Origin: Paragonimus westermani
Lineage: Eukaryota; Platyhelminthes; Trematoda; Plagiorchiida; Troglotrematidae
Length of the DNA: 64,000 nt
Assembly (NCBI GenBank): GCA_008508345.1
Contig: QNGE01000419.1
Location: forward strand, 99,983 to 163,982
Direction of reading: 5' to 3'
Part shown: positions 45,724 to 58,471 of the stretch, one piece after another
Numbering within the stretch: the stretch's first letter is position 1
Layout of the letters: every line of letters starts with the position of its first letter
Made by a program: the position numbers and the translations under genes
The notes under the pieces: generated by a model
Told to the model about the DNA's origin: nothing
Database searches by the model: none
Seen by the model: the letters and a program-made list of their open reading frames with translations, nothing else

Positions 45724-46795
45724 GTGTCCTCTGGCTATAACTGCTTTCGAAGGACATGGGCAACTTTCGATTCGGTTACTCGCAAGGTTCTCTGGAACTT
45801 TCTGCTTTGCATGGAAATACAATGTGTTGAGATGACTGTATGTCCACTCCGTATTCGAGGGGAGAGTTTATGGACAACTGGTGGTGTTCTTTCGAAGTGT
45901 GCGGTCTTCTCCTTCTTGTTCAATTACGTAATGGGCGAGTTGAGTTACTTCCTGGCATTAGGTTGACCAACTTGAGGCATGACGATGGCACTGTCTTACT
46001 TGGCTCCTGAGTTAAGGACATGTAGACCACGCTGAACAAAGTGAGTGACCGGGGTGGTTTGTAGGGAATGCGCTTCGCACCTTTAGAGTGCAAAGTGCTT
46101 CTTCAGGATTGGAACATTCCCAGTCTTATCCTCTTTGTCGCACGCAATCCGCTTGCGACTGTGGATAGTTCCTCATACTTGGGTAGCACTGTCCCATCAG
46201 CTTGTAATATTGCTGATGAGATATCAGCGAGAATAGCAAATACACATATCGCGTTTGTCAACCTACGTCATCCGTGGCGTCGAAAAGACGTCCGGTTGTC
46301 GCTGAAGGGAAGGGTGTTTAATGCTTGCGCATGTTCTGTTTTGCCCTGTGGTTCGAAGAAGTTGCTTGTTTGCAATAAGGTTATCAAAACACTCGCTGTG
46401 TTTGACCATCGGCGTCTCTGCCAATTAGCCCACATTAAGTGAACTGATCGCGTGGGCAATACGGCTGTTAACCGGCGCGTATTCCGGAACGCCTGGAATG
46501 CGCCATCAATTGATCAACTAATCGCGCTGCACAACCTGTAATTGTTGGATCACGTGATCACTCGAATAGCTGGTTGGATACGCTGTCCAAGATGGCAGTG
46601 TACCGCAGTCAATGGTGCATCGGCATCCGTAACATTTCTGGTTCTTCCCTATAGGACTGTTTAATATTATTATTATTGAGCTTTTTCAGCAACATTTCTT
46701 CTTCTAAGATATTCCAGCTCACTGCTGAGATGAGTAGCGACTCCGATCCTACTATCTTCCAGTCAGGCTCAAGGCCGATGATGACGATGATGGTC
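45724..46795 (+). mobile_element. RTE-like retrotransposon of a second subfamily, decayed
   Basis: RT remnants: FDSVTRKVLWNFLL, CAVFSFLFNYVMGELS, MRFAPLECKVLLQDW (46068 onward), VDSSSYLGSTVPSACN, RHPWRRKDVRLSLKGRVFNA and AVFDHRRLCQLAHIK. The catalytic box is not recognisable. The 3' end has an ATTATTATTATT stretch (46667-46678) and a GATGATGACGATGATGG tail (46779-46795). The 3' end differs from that of the copies at 18740, 34580 and 40047, so this is a separate subfamily. Many stops. Confidence 0.82.
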
Positions 46796-47019
46796 TTGAG
46801 CTTGACCAGAAGGTACTGTAGCCCGAACCGTCAATAACCGCAAAGATGACGTGGAAAAACTCAGAAGAAATTTTTATCAGGAGATAATAGTGGATAAAAC
46901 ATGGTTAAGCGAAAAACCTGGAAATGCTATGAATTTAAGCACGTCATTGATAGTGATAGTTTGCCATTCCGGATAGCGTTTTTAATCAGTTATCTGAGTG
47001 GCTACGAGAACTTTAGATG
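46796..47019. other. Spacer between two convergent RTE fragments
   Basis: Short stretch with no recognisable feature, between the plus-strand copy on the left and the minus-strand copy on the right. Confidence 0.4.
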
Positions 47020-47575
47020 AAGCGGTAACACCTACACACTACCCATTAAAAATTCACCCCTCTCATACGTCGTTATCACGTCACGCGGTTTTACCCAACT
47101 GTCGGTAGCCTCAGTAGATAAAGATCAGTGCGGCAAACGCTCAGCTGGCATGCAGAGTGCATGACCCAATTGTCGCAGATTGATTAGTCGAGTGTTCGAA
47201 ACGCTCCAAAATGCGCACTGGCGAACGGCCGTGATGCTCACGCGAACATTCCATTTGATGGGGGTTATATGGTGGAGATAACGATGGTCTACTGACATCT
47301 TCGTCACAGACAGACCACGTTTCCGAACGATAAAGTGCAACACACCAGTATTAGATACCCTTCCTTTCAACGACAACCGGATGTCATTCCGATGCCACAG
47401 ATGACAGGTTGGCAGGTTGCTTACGCTAGTCTCGTTACAAACCGACGAGACAGTGCTACCTAGGTATGTGAAATGGTTCACAGTCTCAAGCGGATTAACT
47501 GCAATAAAGAACGCCGGAGTAGATGTCCTAATCTAAAACTAGCACTTTACCGGGAGGTATGCGGCATGAAACGCG
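47020..47575 (-). mobile_element. RTE-like retrotransposon fragment (C-terminal RT region)
   Basis: Minus strand: TPAFFIAVNPLETVNHFTYL, GSTVSSVCNETSVSNLP, WHRNDIRLSLKGRVSNTGVL, LGHALCMPAERLPH, then (after a stop) DSWVKPRD. It is closest to the copy at 45724-46795, and the two face each other. The palm with the catalytic residues is absent and no 3' tail is recognised. Confidence 0.8.
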
Positions 47576-50204
47576 AAGAAAGTGAGTTGTGTATCAACCT
47601 CTAAAGTTCAGGCATATGAAAACTCTGACCGTTGATGGGATTTCGACCCAGATGTTTTTGTTTCATCGCATTAAATTGGTGATTGTACAAATAGCTAGTT
47701 GCTTACTATTGCACTTTGTTTGGAGGTGGGGGTGCGTGCATCACCTTTTTAGAGTTCAGTTCATTTTCGTTGTTTTGGAATCTATTGATTGCTAGGAAGA
47801 AGTCTGTTGGGTATGAATGTCATATTACGTGATTATAATTCGTTTAATCTGGTTCGGAACAAAATTGCAACCTGCTTCCCGGAAACGATCTGTCGATTGA
47901 AACTGTTGAGGGTAATGTACCTCTCTACCTCGTTTCGTGGTAGAGGAATCAAATTTTGTTTTGATTATTTAAGATCGCTCGCTTATCGGTACGCGTTGGT
48001 CAACGTCTTCGTGGAAGGTCGTGGAAGTTGTATACCAAAATAACTTTGTTACTGATTATCAAAGTCAAGAAACGCGACCGTTAACCGATTGGCTACACTA
48101 GCCGCGCAGACCAATTAACCCGGCGATTGACAAGGAGCAAGTGGGTCTGTGGTGCTCCAACAATACATTGAGCAGATCAAACCTCCGAGAATGGTAGGGT
48201 TCCAATGATCGAAAAACAGCGTCTGGTCACATTATATATGCCAAGTTTTATTATGCGCATATATTCCACCTCTTGATAGAATACCGAAAGAGTCACTCAC
48301 AACCCAGTACAGTGTTGGCACATCCCGGAATACCTGCATAAGGTTATTCCACAACAGTAGTAGCGCCGGCTAACCGTGAACCAGGTGAGCAGAAAGCGAT
48401 AAGAAGGAAACTAATGCCAAAGTAACCGCTAACCAAGAACATCAAGATTTCCAGGTGGCACAACAAAGAGTGGAAATATGTAGACACAAGTGTATAGCTC
48501 ACCGTAGGGTGATGCTCAGCCTGGTCGGAGTGAAACTCAGCAACCGCCCGGATCCGATCAACCCAAAATTGCCTTTCTTTCGCGTCTGCTGCTGGGAGTG
48601 GGAAATGGAGAATAGGAACAACGGTTGAATACAGGGGAAATTACCAACAGGAGAGAACACTTCGGAACGGATTGGGACTTCACTAGATTAGAAAGGAACG
48701 GGATAAATGGAGCTCTATAAGTTGATGTACAACAAAAACGGGAGTTAAACAAACATCCACCCAAGCGCCGATTACATACCGGTAAAAAATTAGTAGTAGA
48801 TAAACAACGGAGTAAGTACAGATGCAAGGAATGTGAATCATCGATGAAATTCTTTCCCTTTTAGAACTCTTTTCCGATCATCCAGACATTTTGAATAAGT
48901 AGGATCGTATAAAAATTGACGGTGATTTGCAGAGGGAGCTCATAGGACACAATCAGAAATTAACGATTCGGTACAACACAACGGACAAACTATGTAATCA
49001 ATGCGGAAGAATACAAGTGTGTACAAATTTTATGTCCAAATCACGATGAGTTGACACAAAGTGATAGCCATCTAACTGTAATAAACATGGGAACGGCAAT
49101 ATTATAACACATCATGATATTCGTCCTCAAACCGAAGTTTCACAACCAGCTTCGTTCTCAATTGGACATGTCAAGTGGAGAGAGTCCAGAATGAGAAATA
49201 GAGCCGGTAATCCCTGACGTTACAAGTCGGAGCTCTTGTCCACACGGCCACTAGTCCTATAAGTATTGTCTGTGATGGCAGATTGTATACATAAGTGATG
49301 TTTAACTCGTTCACATCCTTTTACTAGCACATGTTTAGATCCCCCTAACTCCCGTCGGAAGCAAGGGAAACAACCAAGCATTTTGTACAACTGTAAAGTA
49401 GAAATTGAGTGCGTATCGTGTGAATAAAGTGAGAATTAGCAACGAACTCAGTGAGTTAACGTCCCCCAAGCAATGAGAATGACACATGCTGACACATGCC
49501 ACAAACAAGATAGTGATCATTAAAAGGAAGAGGCAATTTATAGCTTACAACCAGACTCAACATAAACCGAAGTCGATTCGTGTCACGTAGCCGATAGGAC
49601 CACATTTCACGATCAAGTGTGAGTGACGGACCTATGTCAACAGAACGAATGGTTAACGCCAGATAGCTTAAATGACGCTAGTAAATCAACCCGTCGATAT
49701 ATCAAAAATGAAGATGACGGTGAAGACAATGATCTAGTACGGTAGTAAGTGGAAAAATTAATAGACAAGATAAATGTAACAAGCCTCCACTGTGATTCAC
49801 TGTGGAAATTTCAATGCGTGATGTCAAATGAATACTAAATAATATAACCGACGCAGTCCGAAGTAATGGAACAAGCGGATAGAAACACAAGGTCGGAGTA
49901 TAGGATGAACGGCTCGTCGAACGCAAGTTGACTGCTACGCCAACAGGAAACGAAGTTGAGGTGAGTTGACGTAGAGCGAGCAACCTGTTGGACAAGAGGA
50001 CGGTTTGATGAGATAAGAAGAAACGAGAGGTGGTCCCAGAGACCGGCGAGACTACCGCAAAACCGCTCGAAAAAGAACCTCTTCACAATCGACAAGAAAA
50101 TGCCGTTGCTCAGGCAAAGTAATGGTGAACAGAAAATCGCCGTTTGTGGTGGAACCGAATGTGACCGAGCGTTTGCATACGATAATTCTAGTCGACTTCA
50201 ATGT
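47576..50204. other. No recognisable feature
   Basis: No element, RNA or exon assigned. Frames of 60-97 codons on both strands lack motifs. Confidence 0.4.
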
Positions 50205-50410
50205 GTGGTCAGTAGAGTAGTGGCCAACATGGTTGCCTTATGAAAGCATCGGGGCAGTTCAAATCCGGGCCATGGTAAGGATGTGCACTACTGATGAACT
50301 CTAACATGAACGAAGCCGGAGTACAGTGCTTCGTTCTTAAGAGGATGAGCTGAGAAACCTATGGGAAGGCTGCAGTCAGTTGTGAATGACGTTCAACTTA
50401 TCGGAGCCGG
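50205..50410 (+). repeat. tRNA-derived SINE, copy S4 (best preserved)
   Basis: The A-box region is GTAGTGGCCAACATGG (50216-50231), and a near-consensus B box CAGTTCAAATCC lies at 50255-50266. There follow CATGGTAAGGATGTGCACTA, ACATGAACGAAGCC, AGTGCTTCGTTC, GGCTGCAGTCAGTTGTG and the tail GACGTTCAACTTATCGG. The A-box to B-box spacing fits a tRNA-derived RNA polymerase III promoter. Confidence 0.75.
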
Positions 50411-51481
50411 TCAAGACGTTGGATATTGATAAACAGATGGATTAACGTCGGTTGCACAGTACAGAGGAAAGTAGTGGTCAGCAAAGAGGCTATCGTCGCA
50501 ATTAGCCAAATATAACAAGTTAACAGAAGGTGTCAGGATGTGGAACAGAAGGAAAAGATAACGTGAAATATGATAAGAAATGCGGGATTAATTAAAAAAA
50601 TGGGCTCAAACAGCTACAGAATTCAGCATGTCTACGGCCTGTAGTCAGATGAGCATAACGTGTTTGAGAAAATCAACACAAGGCCAACAATCAACGGGAA
50701 CAGACTGAAACAAATCAGCACTGGTTGAAAATGATTCGATATGCTTCCCAGGGCGACAACGCATGCAGAAAGCATGGTTAAAACGTAACATGGAATGAGA
50801 AAAAATAGCCTTTCGAATCCGAGCCAATTTGGGACAAAAAGGATGGTCCTGTCGTGTGTCCCGCTTCTAACATCAAACAGTATATAGACGATTAGGGTTT
50901 CAGCAACAAAAATGACCGAAACACTAACTGGAGTTTAACATCCCGATGGAGTTGCCGCCTCCAAATCACCTCGTGCAACAATATCCGGTCCCATAGGGCT
51001 CCTTCCTCATCAGTTATGCGATATTGACCAAATGACCAAACACTTCTGCATCACACATTCATATTTAAACTAACCATCAAACTCATTTAGGTGATATGGA
51101 CATATAAATTAAGGTATGGGGTTTGCTGTCTAGATTGGATGGATTTTAAGTCACTTTCATACTGGCGCTAACACCAATTCCAAAACAGGAAAGTGAATAG
51201 CGGTAATTATAATGACAATGTTTAGATCACGTAGTAAACTAAGAAGTAAGAATGTTAATGTTGAACTGACTGTGATAAATACATAAAACTACAAAGCCAG
51301 TCAACTCCGGGACCCCACATCATAGTAGGACGATTGGGGAAGCACCCCTTCAGACTACTAAACAAGCCTTATTCTGAACTTACCTGCAATTGCCGAAGGT
51401 ACCCTTGTGACCCGTTCCATGACCTTACAACTAGGTTGGGAAGGAATTTTTCCCCAATTCCTTTCTTTAAGATAATCTCAG
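50411..51481. other. No recognisable feature
   Basis: Nothing structured recognised. Confidence 0.4.
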
Positions 51482-51541
51482 TGACCACCAGTGAAGTCGA
51501 CAACTGTTTCGACCTTGTTGGGTCTCGCCTGCACCACTTAA
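51482..51541 (-). ncRNA. Hammerhead-like motif with a good stem II
   Basis: Minus strand: CAGGCGA in the CUGAUGA position (51525-51531), a perfect four-pair stem II GACC/GGUC, GAAA (51507-51510), a two-pair stem III CAGUUG, then UC as the cleavage dinucleotide. Stem I is poor (AGUG/CACU only). This looks like a mutated copy of a canonical PLE-type ribozyme. Confidence 0.4.
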
Positions 51542-51875
51542 GCCGAAGAGTCGAACCAAAGAACGGTAAATAAACGTCACCTGGTAGTCCAGACATTTAT
51601 CCGTTGTGCTTCTTGTTTCTTATGGGCTGAAATCGATTTCTGGGCGTTCGGGATGTCGATGAAACTTAGGAATTTCTAGACAGCCGTCCGTCACTTTGCT
51701 AGTGGTTATCAGGACCAACTGTTTGAAAACTTAAGTCAACCCCTTCTGGGGCCGTGTTGAATGCATGCGCGTTTGCATATCAACCACGAACGCCTGACCG
51801 GTTTCAGCTGAAGAGAAAAAGAAACGTAAACGCTAAGAAAAATAACTCCTGGACATCCTTGCGACTGCAGTGCCT

Positions 51876-51950
51876 GTGACCCTGCAGCTTAATGGATAAT
51901 TGTCTAGACTACCAGTCTGACACCAACTTGCAATTTGTGGGCTCCATTCC
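51876..51950 (+). repeat. tRNA-derived relic
   Basis: GCAGCTTAATGGATAATTGT resembles the D-arm of an Arg-type tRNA, and CTAGACTACCAGTCTGA an anticodon arm with four of five pairs. GTGGGCTCCATTCC sits where the T-arm should be but does not fold well. A pseudogene or SINE head is more likely than a working tRNA. Confidence 0.45.
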
Positions 51951-52504
51951 TTGAAGATGTTGGTGAGACAATGCCGAAACAGCTGCCCGTTATTTCGCTC
52001 GTGATCACTGAGACCAACCATTCTCGAGTAGCTCTCTGTAAGGCGCTAGGTTTATTCGATAATAGGATTGAAGTGTAAAAGCTGACGTCGATTCATGAAG
52101 TAAGTGTACGATCACGTAAGTGATGCTGGATTCATATCGCAAGACTTAAAATGCAACAAGCAATTCCTACCAGGCACAGTGGGCGCATTACCGTGGTTCA
52201 AAAGACAAATTCGAACACACTTTTTCGAAATAAGATGAGAAAACAAAAACAGGAAGGGCTCGGTAAGCAATTGTTTACTGTTCAGAAGCGTACCAGATGG
52301 CGCCTCTGAAGGGAAAATCTTTTAAACCGAGGTCAGGGGAGGAAAGGCAATGGGTCCACAACGAAACGAGATATTTTAAACAAACGAAGTTCCAAATGTA
52401 AGATATCCGCACCAAATGTAGTACGAATGAAGTTGAATAGTTTGGGCGTCGTGTTTAACATGTTATTGATAAACAGATTGGGAATAACACAACGTTACGA
52501 GCAA
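51951..52504. other. No recognisable feature
   Basis: Nothing recognised. Confidence 0.4.
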
Positions 52505-52565
52505 GTTGTAATACTTTACGTGTCAACCACCTCAAGTGGCCTTCCTCAGGAGTGTTGTAATCGAA
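52505..52565 (-). ncRNA. Degenerate hammerhead-like hairpin
   Basis: Minus strand: CUGAGGA (one change from CUGAUGA), a stem-loop AGGCCACUUGAGGUGGUU, then GACA where GAAA is needed. Same layout as 44825-44870. Confidence 0.3.
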
Positions 52566-55500
52566 ATCGCCTTGACAGAGGAAGTTCCAAATGGGTGATA
52601 TAATTGGATGATTGAGATTAAGAATCGGAGAGTTGAAGCGCGTGGACAAATCACCTCCAATGATCCAATCAAACAGATCGTGTGAAACAGACCAGCTAGC
52701 AAACGTCAACCTGAAAACACTGGCAGTATATAGCCACACTCTACGTGAGAGGTAAACGACAACGGCATAAAGAACAAGGCGTACGTAAACAACAAAACGC
52801 CTTAATCAATTTGGGTCGTAAGGTGTCCGTGTTCACACTAGTGTTGTAAACTTAAATCACGAAAGCTGAGCCTGTTTGCATGCAATGCTGACTAGCTAGG
52901 CATAGCATAAAACATCCCATTACCTTTGAGTTTCAAAAAATCGCCGTTAGCTGCATTAATTACAAACGCTTGAGAATCTTCATCGGATGGACAAACCGAA
53001 GCGTACTGTAGAAATGAAAACGGAAAAAAAGAATACGAATACTCACCCTGAAAATTCAAAAAACAAGCCAATAAGAAAGTGGCCGTTCAGAAAAAAATAC
53101 AACCAGACGGGTGTCTACGTGTACAACCTAAGTAGAACTGTGAAGCCTAAGCTAAAAGCGCACCTATGAAGACGAACTGCAGTTCACAGGAGCGTTTTCC
53201 ACAATGTCTACGGACCACCTATGTGCTGTTAATGGAGCGAGACAGACAGACTGTGGTGAGTAGGCCAAACTGCAATCCGAAAGGTCACCCGATCAACATA
53301 GTACGTCGTTAACTTCGGACGTAAAACAATAACAGTTACCATATACTTGTCTATATATATATATGTATACAAATGTATATATACATATCTATTGAACAAG
53401 TAGAGCAGACCACAACGAATGGACAGTTGTGGTTACACTAAGCTCCGCCACAACAGCTTGGTACAATTGGCTAGTGTCTAACTCTATCGACACTTCCGGT
53501 AGATAAAGATCGTGAAAGTGTGTATCGCGTGATCGGAATTTTACAAACCAACGTTGACTTTCACGGACGTAGACGGCATACGGATAAACAATTGAAATTT
53601 CCGGGCGACTGCCCTAACACGGTTACCCCGACAACATTCATGTGGTGTACAATGACGAGAAAGGGTCAGTGGACGAGTTCTGTAAGTAATAAACAACGTG
53701 AGTTCACGGAACAATTGTTTGTGTGTAAAAACTGAAGAACGCCAATTAAGATCAAAGAAGACACAAGAGCAACCATTCCCTGAACAAATTTTCTCTACAA
53801 ATGTAATGAATAGGGACAATGGCGAGTGTCCGATGGACTATTCTCAAGCTGTTTGACAACGGATTCCAGAGTTAGTTTGAAATGGCACGGCAATAACCCA
53901 TTACACGGTAATCGCCCTTTCTGATCAAACATACGCATAATGACATCAAACCTATTGAAATACTCATTACTGATATATATATATATGCCAGGCCTATAAA
54001 AAACTGTTCGTCGTTAGATAAGGTTACACGAGTTCCTTAAACCAACAGGAGAATTAGAGGTGCAACACTGCCTACCAAAAGCACATCCACGACAGTATAG
54101 TGTTGATTAGTCTAGACTATGCTTAGCAGCATAAAAAGTATTTACGATTCACCAACCTTATGAGTGATAAAGTTTAATGATGAATTTTCCCGATAAGAAC
54201 CATATCGTGTTGTAGTTGATCTTCAACGAATATCCCAAAGGACGATATTTACGGTTGTAAAATGGCAGACAGTAGAACATGTTTTGGACAAACTCCAAAT
54301 GTCTATCAAAGTTATTCCCATGTATAAACTGATGAGTTAGCTCGTTAAAGTAACTGCCAGCCTTTACACAACCAGGCTTTCATTACCATGTGAGAGGCTG
54401 GATGTTGAAAGGCTAACAAAGCACAGGTATGAGCAATTGGAGCGACCAGGACTGGAACCTAGAGGTAAAAAGTTGGAGGGGTCAGCATCGTCGACACGGT
54501 ACAGCCACGAGCCCAAAATGGTAGGCAGGTCGCTACAGAAAGAACGTGAGGCGAGCTTACCGTTACCTTATCTCGGTTGCTGTAGGCAGGCCACGTTGTT
54601 TGGGAAACTTACAAGTGTGTTAATACAGTAGGTGTAGGGATGGATGAGGAAAGGCAGTGACCCCGACGAAATTCATAACCAGCTGGAAGGAAATATGACA
54701 GCGTTTTGCCAAAAATATGTACTAACCCAAACTTTCTGACAGAACCTACAGAAGTAAAAAATAACTGAGCTATGATTGGCTGGCTGGCTTTACGCCTGGT
54801 TGCGTATAAAGCACCGATTTTGCGATCAACAGATCGCATTTTCTGTACTTGTCGAATTAAACATACCACACAAGAGTTTTGCACACTATAACGTATCAAT
54901 GCTTAGACAACCATAGATACCGTCGTCGAAATTTTCGCCTACTACTAAAACCGGTGGCAATCCGAATAGCCTCGATTTCCCGCGTAAACATGACTGTATG
55001 GGGCACAGAGATTCAAAGTGAATGTAGTCACGATATGTATCTACTGAATTTAAAGAATGAAAGATCTCATCATTAGTTTAATATATTCTTGATTGAGTCA
55101 TGACTGTTGAGAATGAAAACAATGTTCGTCAGGCTCCATGAAATGCAGTGACCTTTTGCGGATTCTGTGACGATCGATGTGCACGTTATTCTGTTTTTGT
55201 GTACTGACACACACTGAAACAATTTGATTAAGACATCAACGCTAACGTATTGCCAATCAACCGTATACTTTTTAAAAACCCACATGGTTCATCATTCCCT
55301 GCGAGTGCCATTTTGTCAACTTTGATGAGTGATTCCCCTATCACATAGCAAATCGGCTGTATTCCCATTGGAAGCTAATTTAAAGGAAAGTATGTCCAGT
55401 TTCATTCCCAACGTTTATCATCAAGCTGTGTCAAGTTGTTGCTAGTTGTGACAAAAACACAAATCCAATGACAGACTAAAGTTTACAAGATAGATTATTT

Positions 55501-58439
55501 TTGTTCCACTAACAATGGGGAACACTTGTCTTTGTTTAGTATTGCAAATAATTCACCCAATTAGATCGCTGGGTTCCTGTTCAGCAGGGGTTTGTCGACC
55601 GAATATCTAAGCTCTACTCATATGAAATTCATATTCTTGAACAAACGGTCATACGTTTTACTGGAGGTGTGATAAGTAAGACAGGATGCTGCACGTATGT
55701 ACTTAAGTTCAGAGCAAATCTGAGAATTTAGTAGAAGAGCAAACACGGGTGATTGACCTACAGTCAGATTGAGCGTGCCACGTGGCCTGCCAGTACGTTT
55801 GTGTTCTTCTTTCTGAAAGTAAAATATATGTACGTGATATCAATAAAGTATACGACATCAGAGATGATTAGTCAATGAAAAAGGATCTGACCGAAAAATC
55901 ATTCACACCGAAAAGCTGCACACAGACAAATGTATATAACTGAAAGGAGTAATGTGAAGGGACGGACACAAACCGACAGACACTCCATCGTTACCGGGTT
56001 CGTCTCTATTCAGAATAAAAAAAGCGGTAAGTTGAGCCGGTAGACCTGTGTTCACCATAAGTTCGGTCCTGTGAGCATTGTTTGCGACCGGGTGCTTACA
56101 GAAATCAGCTTGACTCGACCGACTCGCCTCCAGACCATCTTTCCTAACTGATGAGCTCAACACAGGGCAAAACCGATCGTGGGCTGTTAGTTTGAGAGGG
56201 AGTATAGTGAAATATCATATGATCACAACTTTGTGCTAGTAGCCAACTCAACTGGCAATATGAAGTGGACCTTGTCCAGACCCATTAATGGGGTACGTAC
56301 AAATCACATAACGATTATACTAATCGCCTCCATCAGAAGTACTGTACATAGAACTGACAGTCGAGCGGATAAAGGCTTCGGCTTGTAACCCTAAGGGTTT
56401 CCAGCACGATCTCCATTCAGGCCATCCTTGTCTGATGAATTTAAACAAGAAAGGGACTGGATGTAGAATGTCACATTTCGAGTGAAAACCATTCAGTATT
56501 ATAGGCTGCATTACCCTGTACCGCTTTCAGTTCGATTCATACAAAGCTGACCAATTGTAGATAAGAAATTGAAGGAACTTTTTATTAAATACATTACAAA
56601 TTTGCCAGCCAAACCAAATAGAAGTAACCGATGGCTAGTCACCAATGTGGTAGCGTTTATTCCTTGAGCAGTAATGCCTATCTGCCGTTAATCAAAAAAT
56701 GTCAACGAAAGAAAGTGGTTTAAAAGGGCGTTCAGATGATACAGGACCTGTGGAATGTATAAAACTAGTAACCAAAACGGTTGATTCTCCCGATCAATCG
56801 ACAGCCCAAGTCCGACTAACGGAAAACAGTATACACCGACAAGTTTGGAATCTCAAGGTTGTTCAATCGCGTTGAATTTGCGTGCACGACCAATAAGCCG
56901 ACACTATGCACCACATGTTGTAATGTCTGAAAACCACGCCTCACAGCGGCATGGTGAATCACACGATCCCCAATCTGTGAGGTGAAAAGTCAAATCAGTA
57001 GTTTTTCTCGACGCCTGCGATTTTTATGGCCAGTAGCACACACTGCCAGAGCTCGACACAAATTGGCCCAGCTATGGACAGCTTTTATCAGCTGAGCTCG
57101 GTATACAATGCACCAAGTAATCAATAGAACACATGGTTGGACTAATTTAGGGCGAAATGTGACGTTCACTGTGAGTTTAGAGATGTCCTAGGTAGGCTCT
57201 AATGGGACACCGCATTGCTCGCAGGAACGAAGATGAGTGAAACGTGAACAATTCGTACAAAAAACCTACGTCATGGCTAAGAAGTAAACGGAGAATCGGT
57301 CATCACCACACGCTATGCAAGGCTAACATTCCATCAACGGGCTGGTAGGATGTTAAAATGAATAGAGACGAAGCAGTAGTTGCAGTGATTTACGCCACAT
57401 AGTGTGATAAGTTTGAAAACCACGATGAACTAGGAGTGGCCTGTCAAAGGGGCCGATGACAAGCCAGTTGGCACAGGACACTGGGAAAGTTCTAAGCCAA
57501 CAACATACACACGATGGTGAATAAGTTAAACGAAGTGACTGACTCGCGACAAACCATTAGGATGCAGGTCGATACTTCAAGCCTGAGCATTCTCAGTCCT
57601 AATTCCCATATAAATACACAAGAAACGTGGTTAATCCAGTCTAGTTCGGCTTTTCATCACAGAGGAAACCTTATGGAAGTTAAACGAGTACCCCTAGAAT
57701 GCTGCTTATATTTTCCACTTGATTGTGCAGTGTATACACATTGGATAACAAAAAGTGAACACCTTCCCTATAACAGTAAGTATGTCCAAGTCAAGCAACG
57801 TCAGTTTTTTCACAACGATAGTTTGTCAACACTAAAAGGTTAAAATATTCAGCACTCACTGTTTACTGCTAAGTTGCTGCTTGGCCAACGTTTGTGACAC
57901 TCTCCCCTCTTCCCATCGATCGGTGTGTGGTCCATCTGGGAGGCGTTCGCAATGTTACGGTTTTCAAAAACAGTGTTACTCAACCGCTCTCAAACGCGTC
58001 TAACAGGAATTGGTGATCGAGTTGGCCAGGGCACTGTTAGATGTCATCGGTGAACATGACCTCAACCCACTGCCACAGAGATCGAACGCAGCGCTGCACA
58101 GCTCATGATAATCGCTGTGGTCTGCGCTACTCCGTTAACATTGGGACAAAACACGAACACATGATAAACACTCCGACGTCTTGAAGTCTTATGATCACGA
58201 TCCCGATTGGCTTTGTAAAAAAATGGTCGGTACAATGTTGGAGCTGTTGTAAACAGCCTCACTGTGACTAACTGTTATAAGGATGGATCATCTCATTACG
58301 TAGTGACTATTCGTCTTTTCCGTTTTCTCTTTTACGTCCCGTGTACTTGAGTGCAAAACAGTGTCATACCTGTCTCCCCATCGTGGGCTACAATAATTAA
58401 AAAGGGTTTTCGACTGCCACTTGATAGGATACACCTTTA
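52566..58439. other. Long stretch without assigned genes
   Basis: Contains only short AT-rich tracts (53350-53390, 53971-53985). Frames at 53520-53735, 54609-54899, 56320-56511 and 57514-57843 were inspected and have no recognisable domain. The first is followed by a GTAAGT but lacks a clear acceptor. Confidence 0.35.
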
Positions 58440-58471
58440 CGGTTGGTGGCATCCGATTCGGATTAGCCTGT
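58440..58471. repeat. Short dispersed repeat, partner at 4516-4546
   Basis: GGTTGGTGGCATCCGATTC followed by GGATTAGCCTG; see the partner entry. Confidence 0.45.

Noticed and set aside
53520..53735. Plus-strand frame followed by a GTAAGT
   Set aside because: No acceptor in a suitable position, no recognisable motif, and the minus strand is also open over the same interval.
56320..56511. Minus-strand frame with many Trp residues considered as an ORP pleckstrin-homology exon
   Set aside because: Residues do not match the PH pattern of ORP proteins and splice sites are absent; no PH exon was found in the window.
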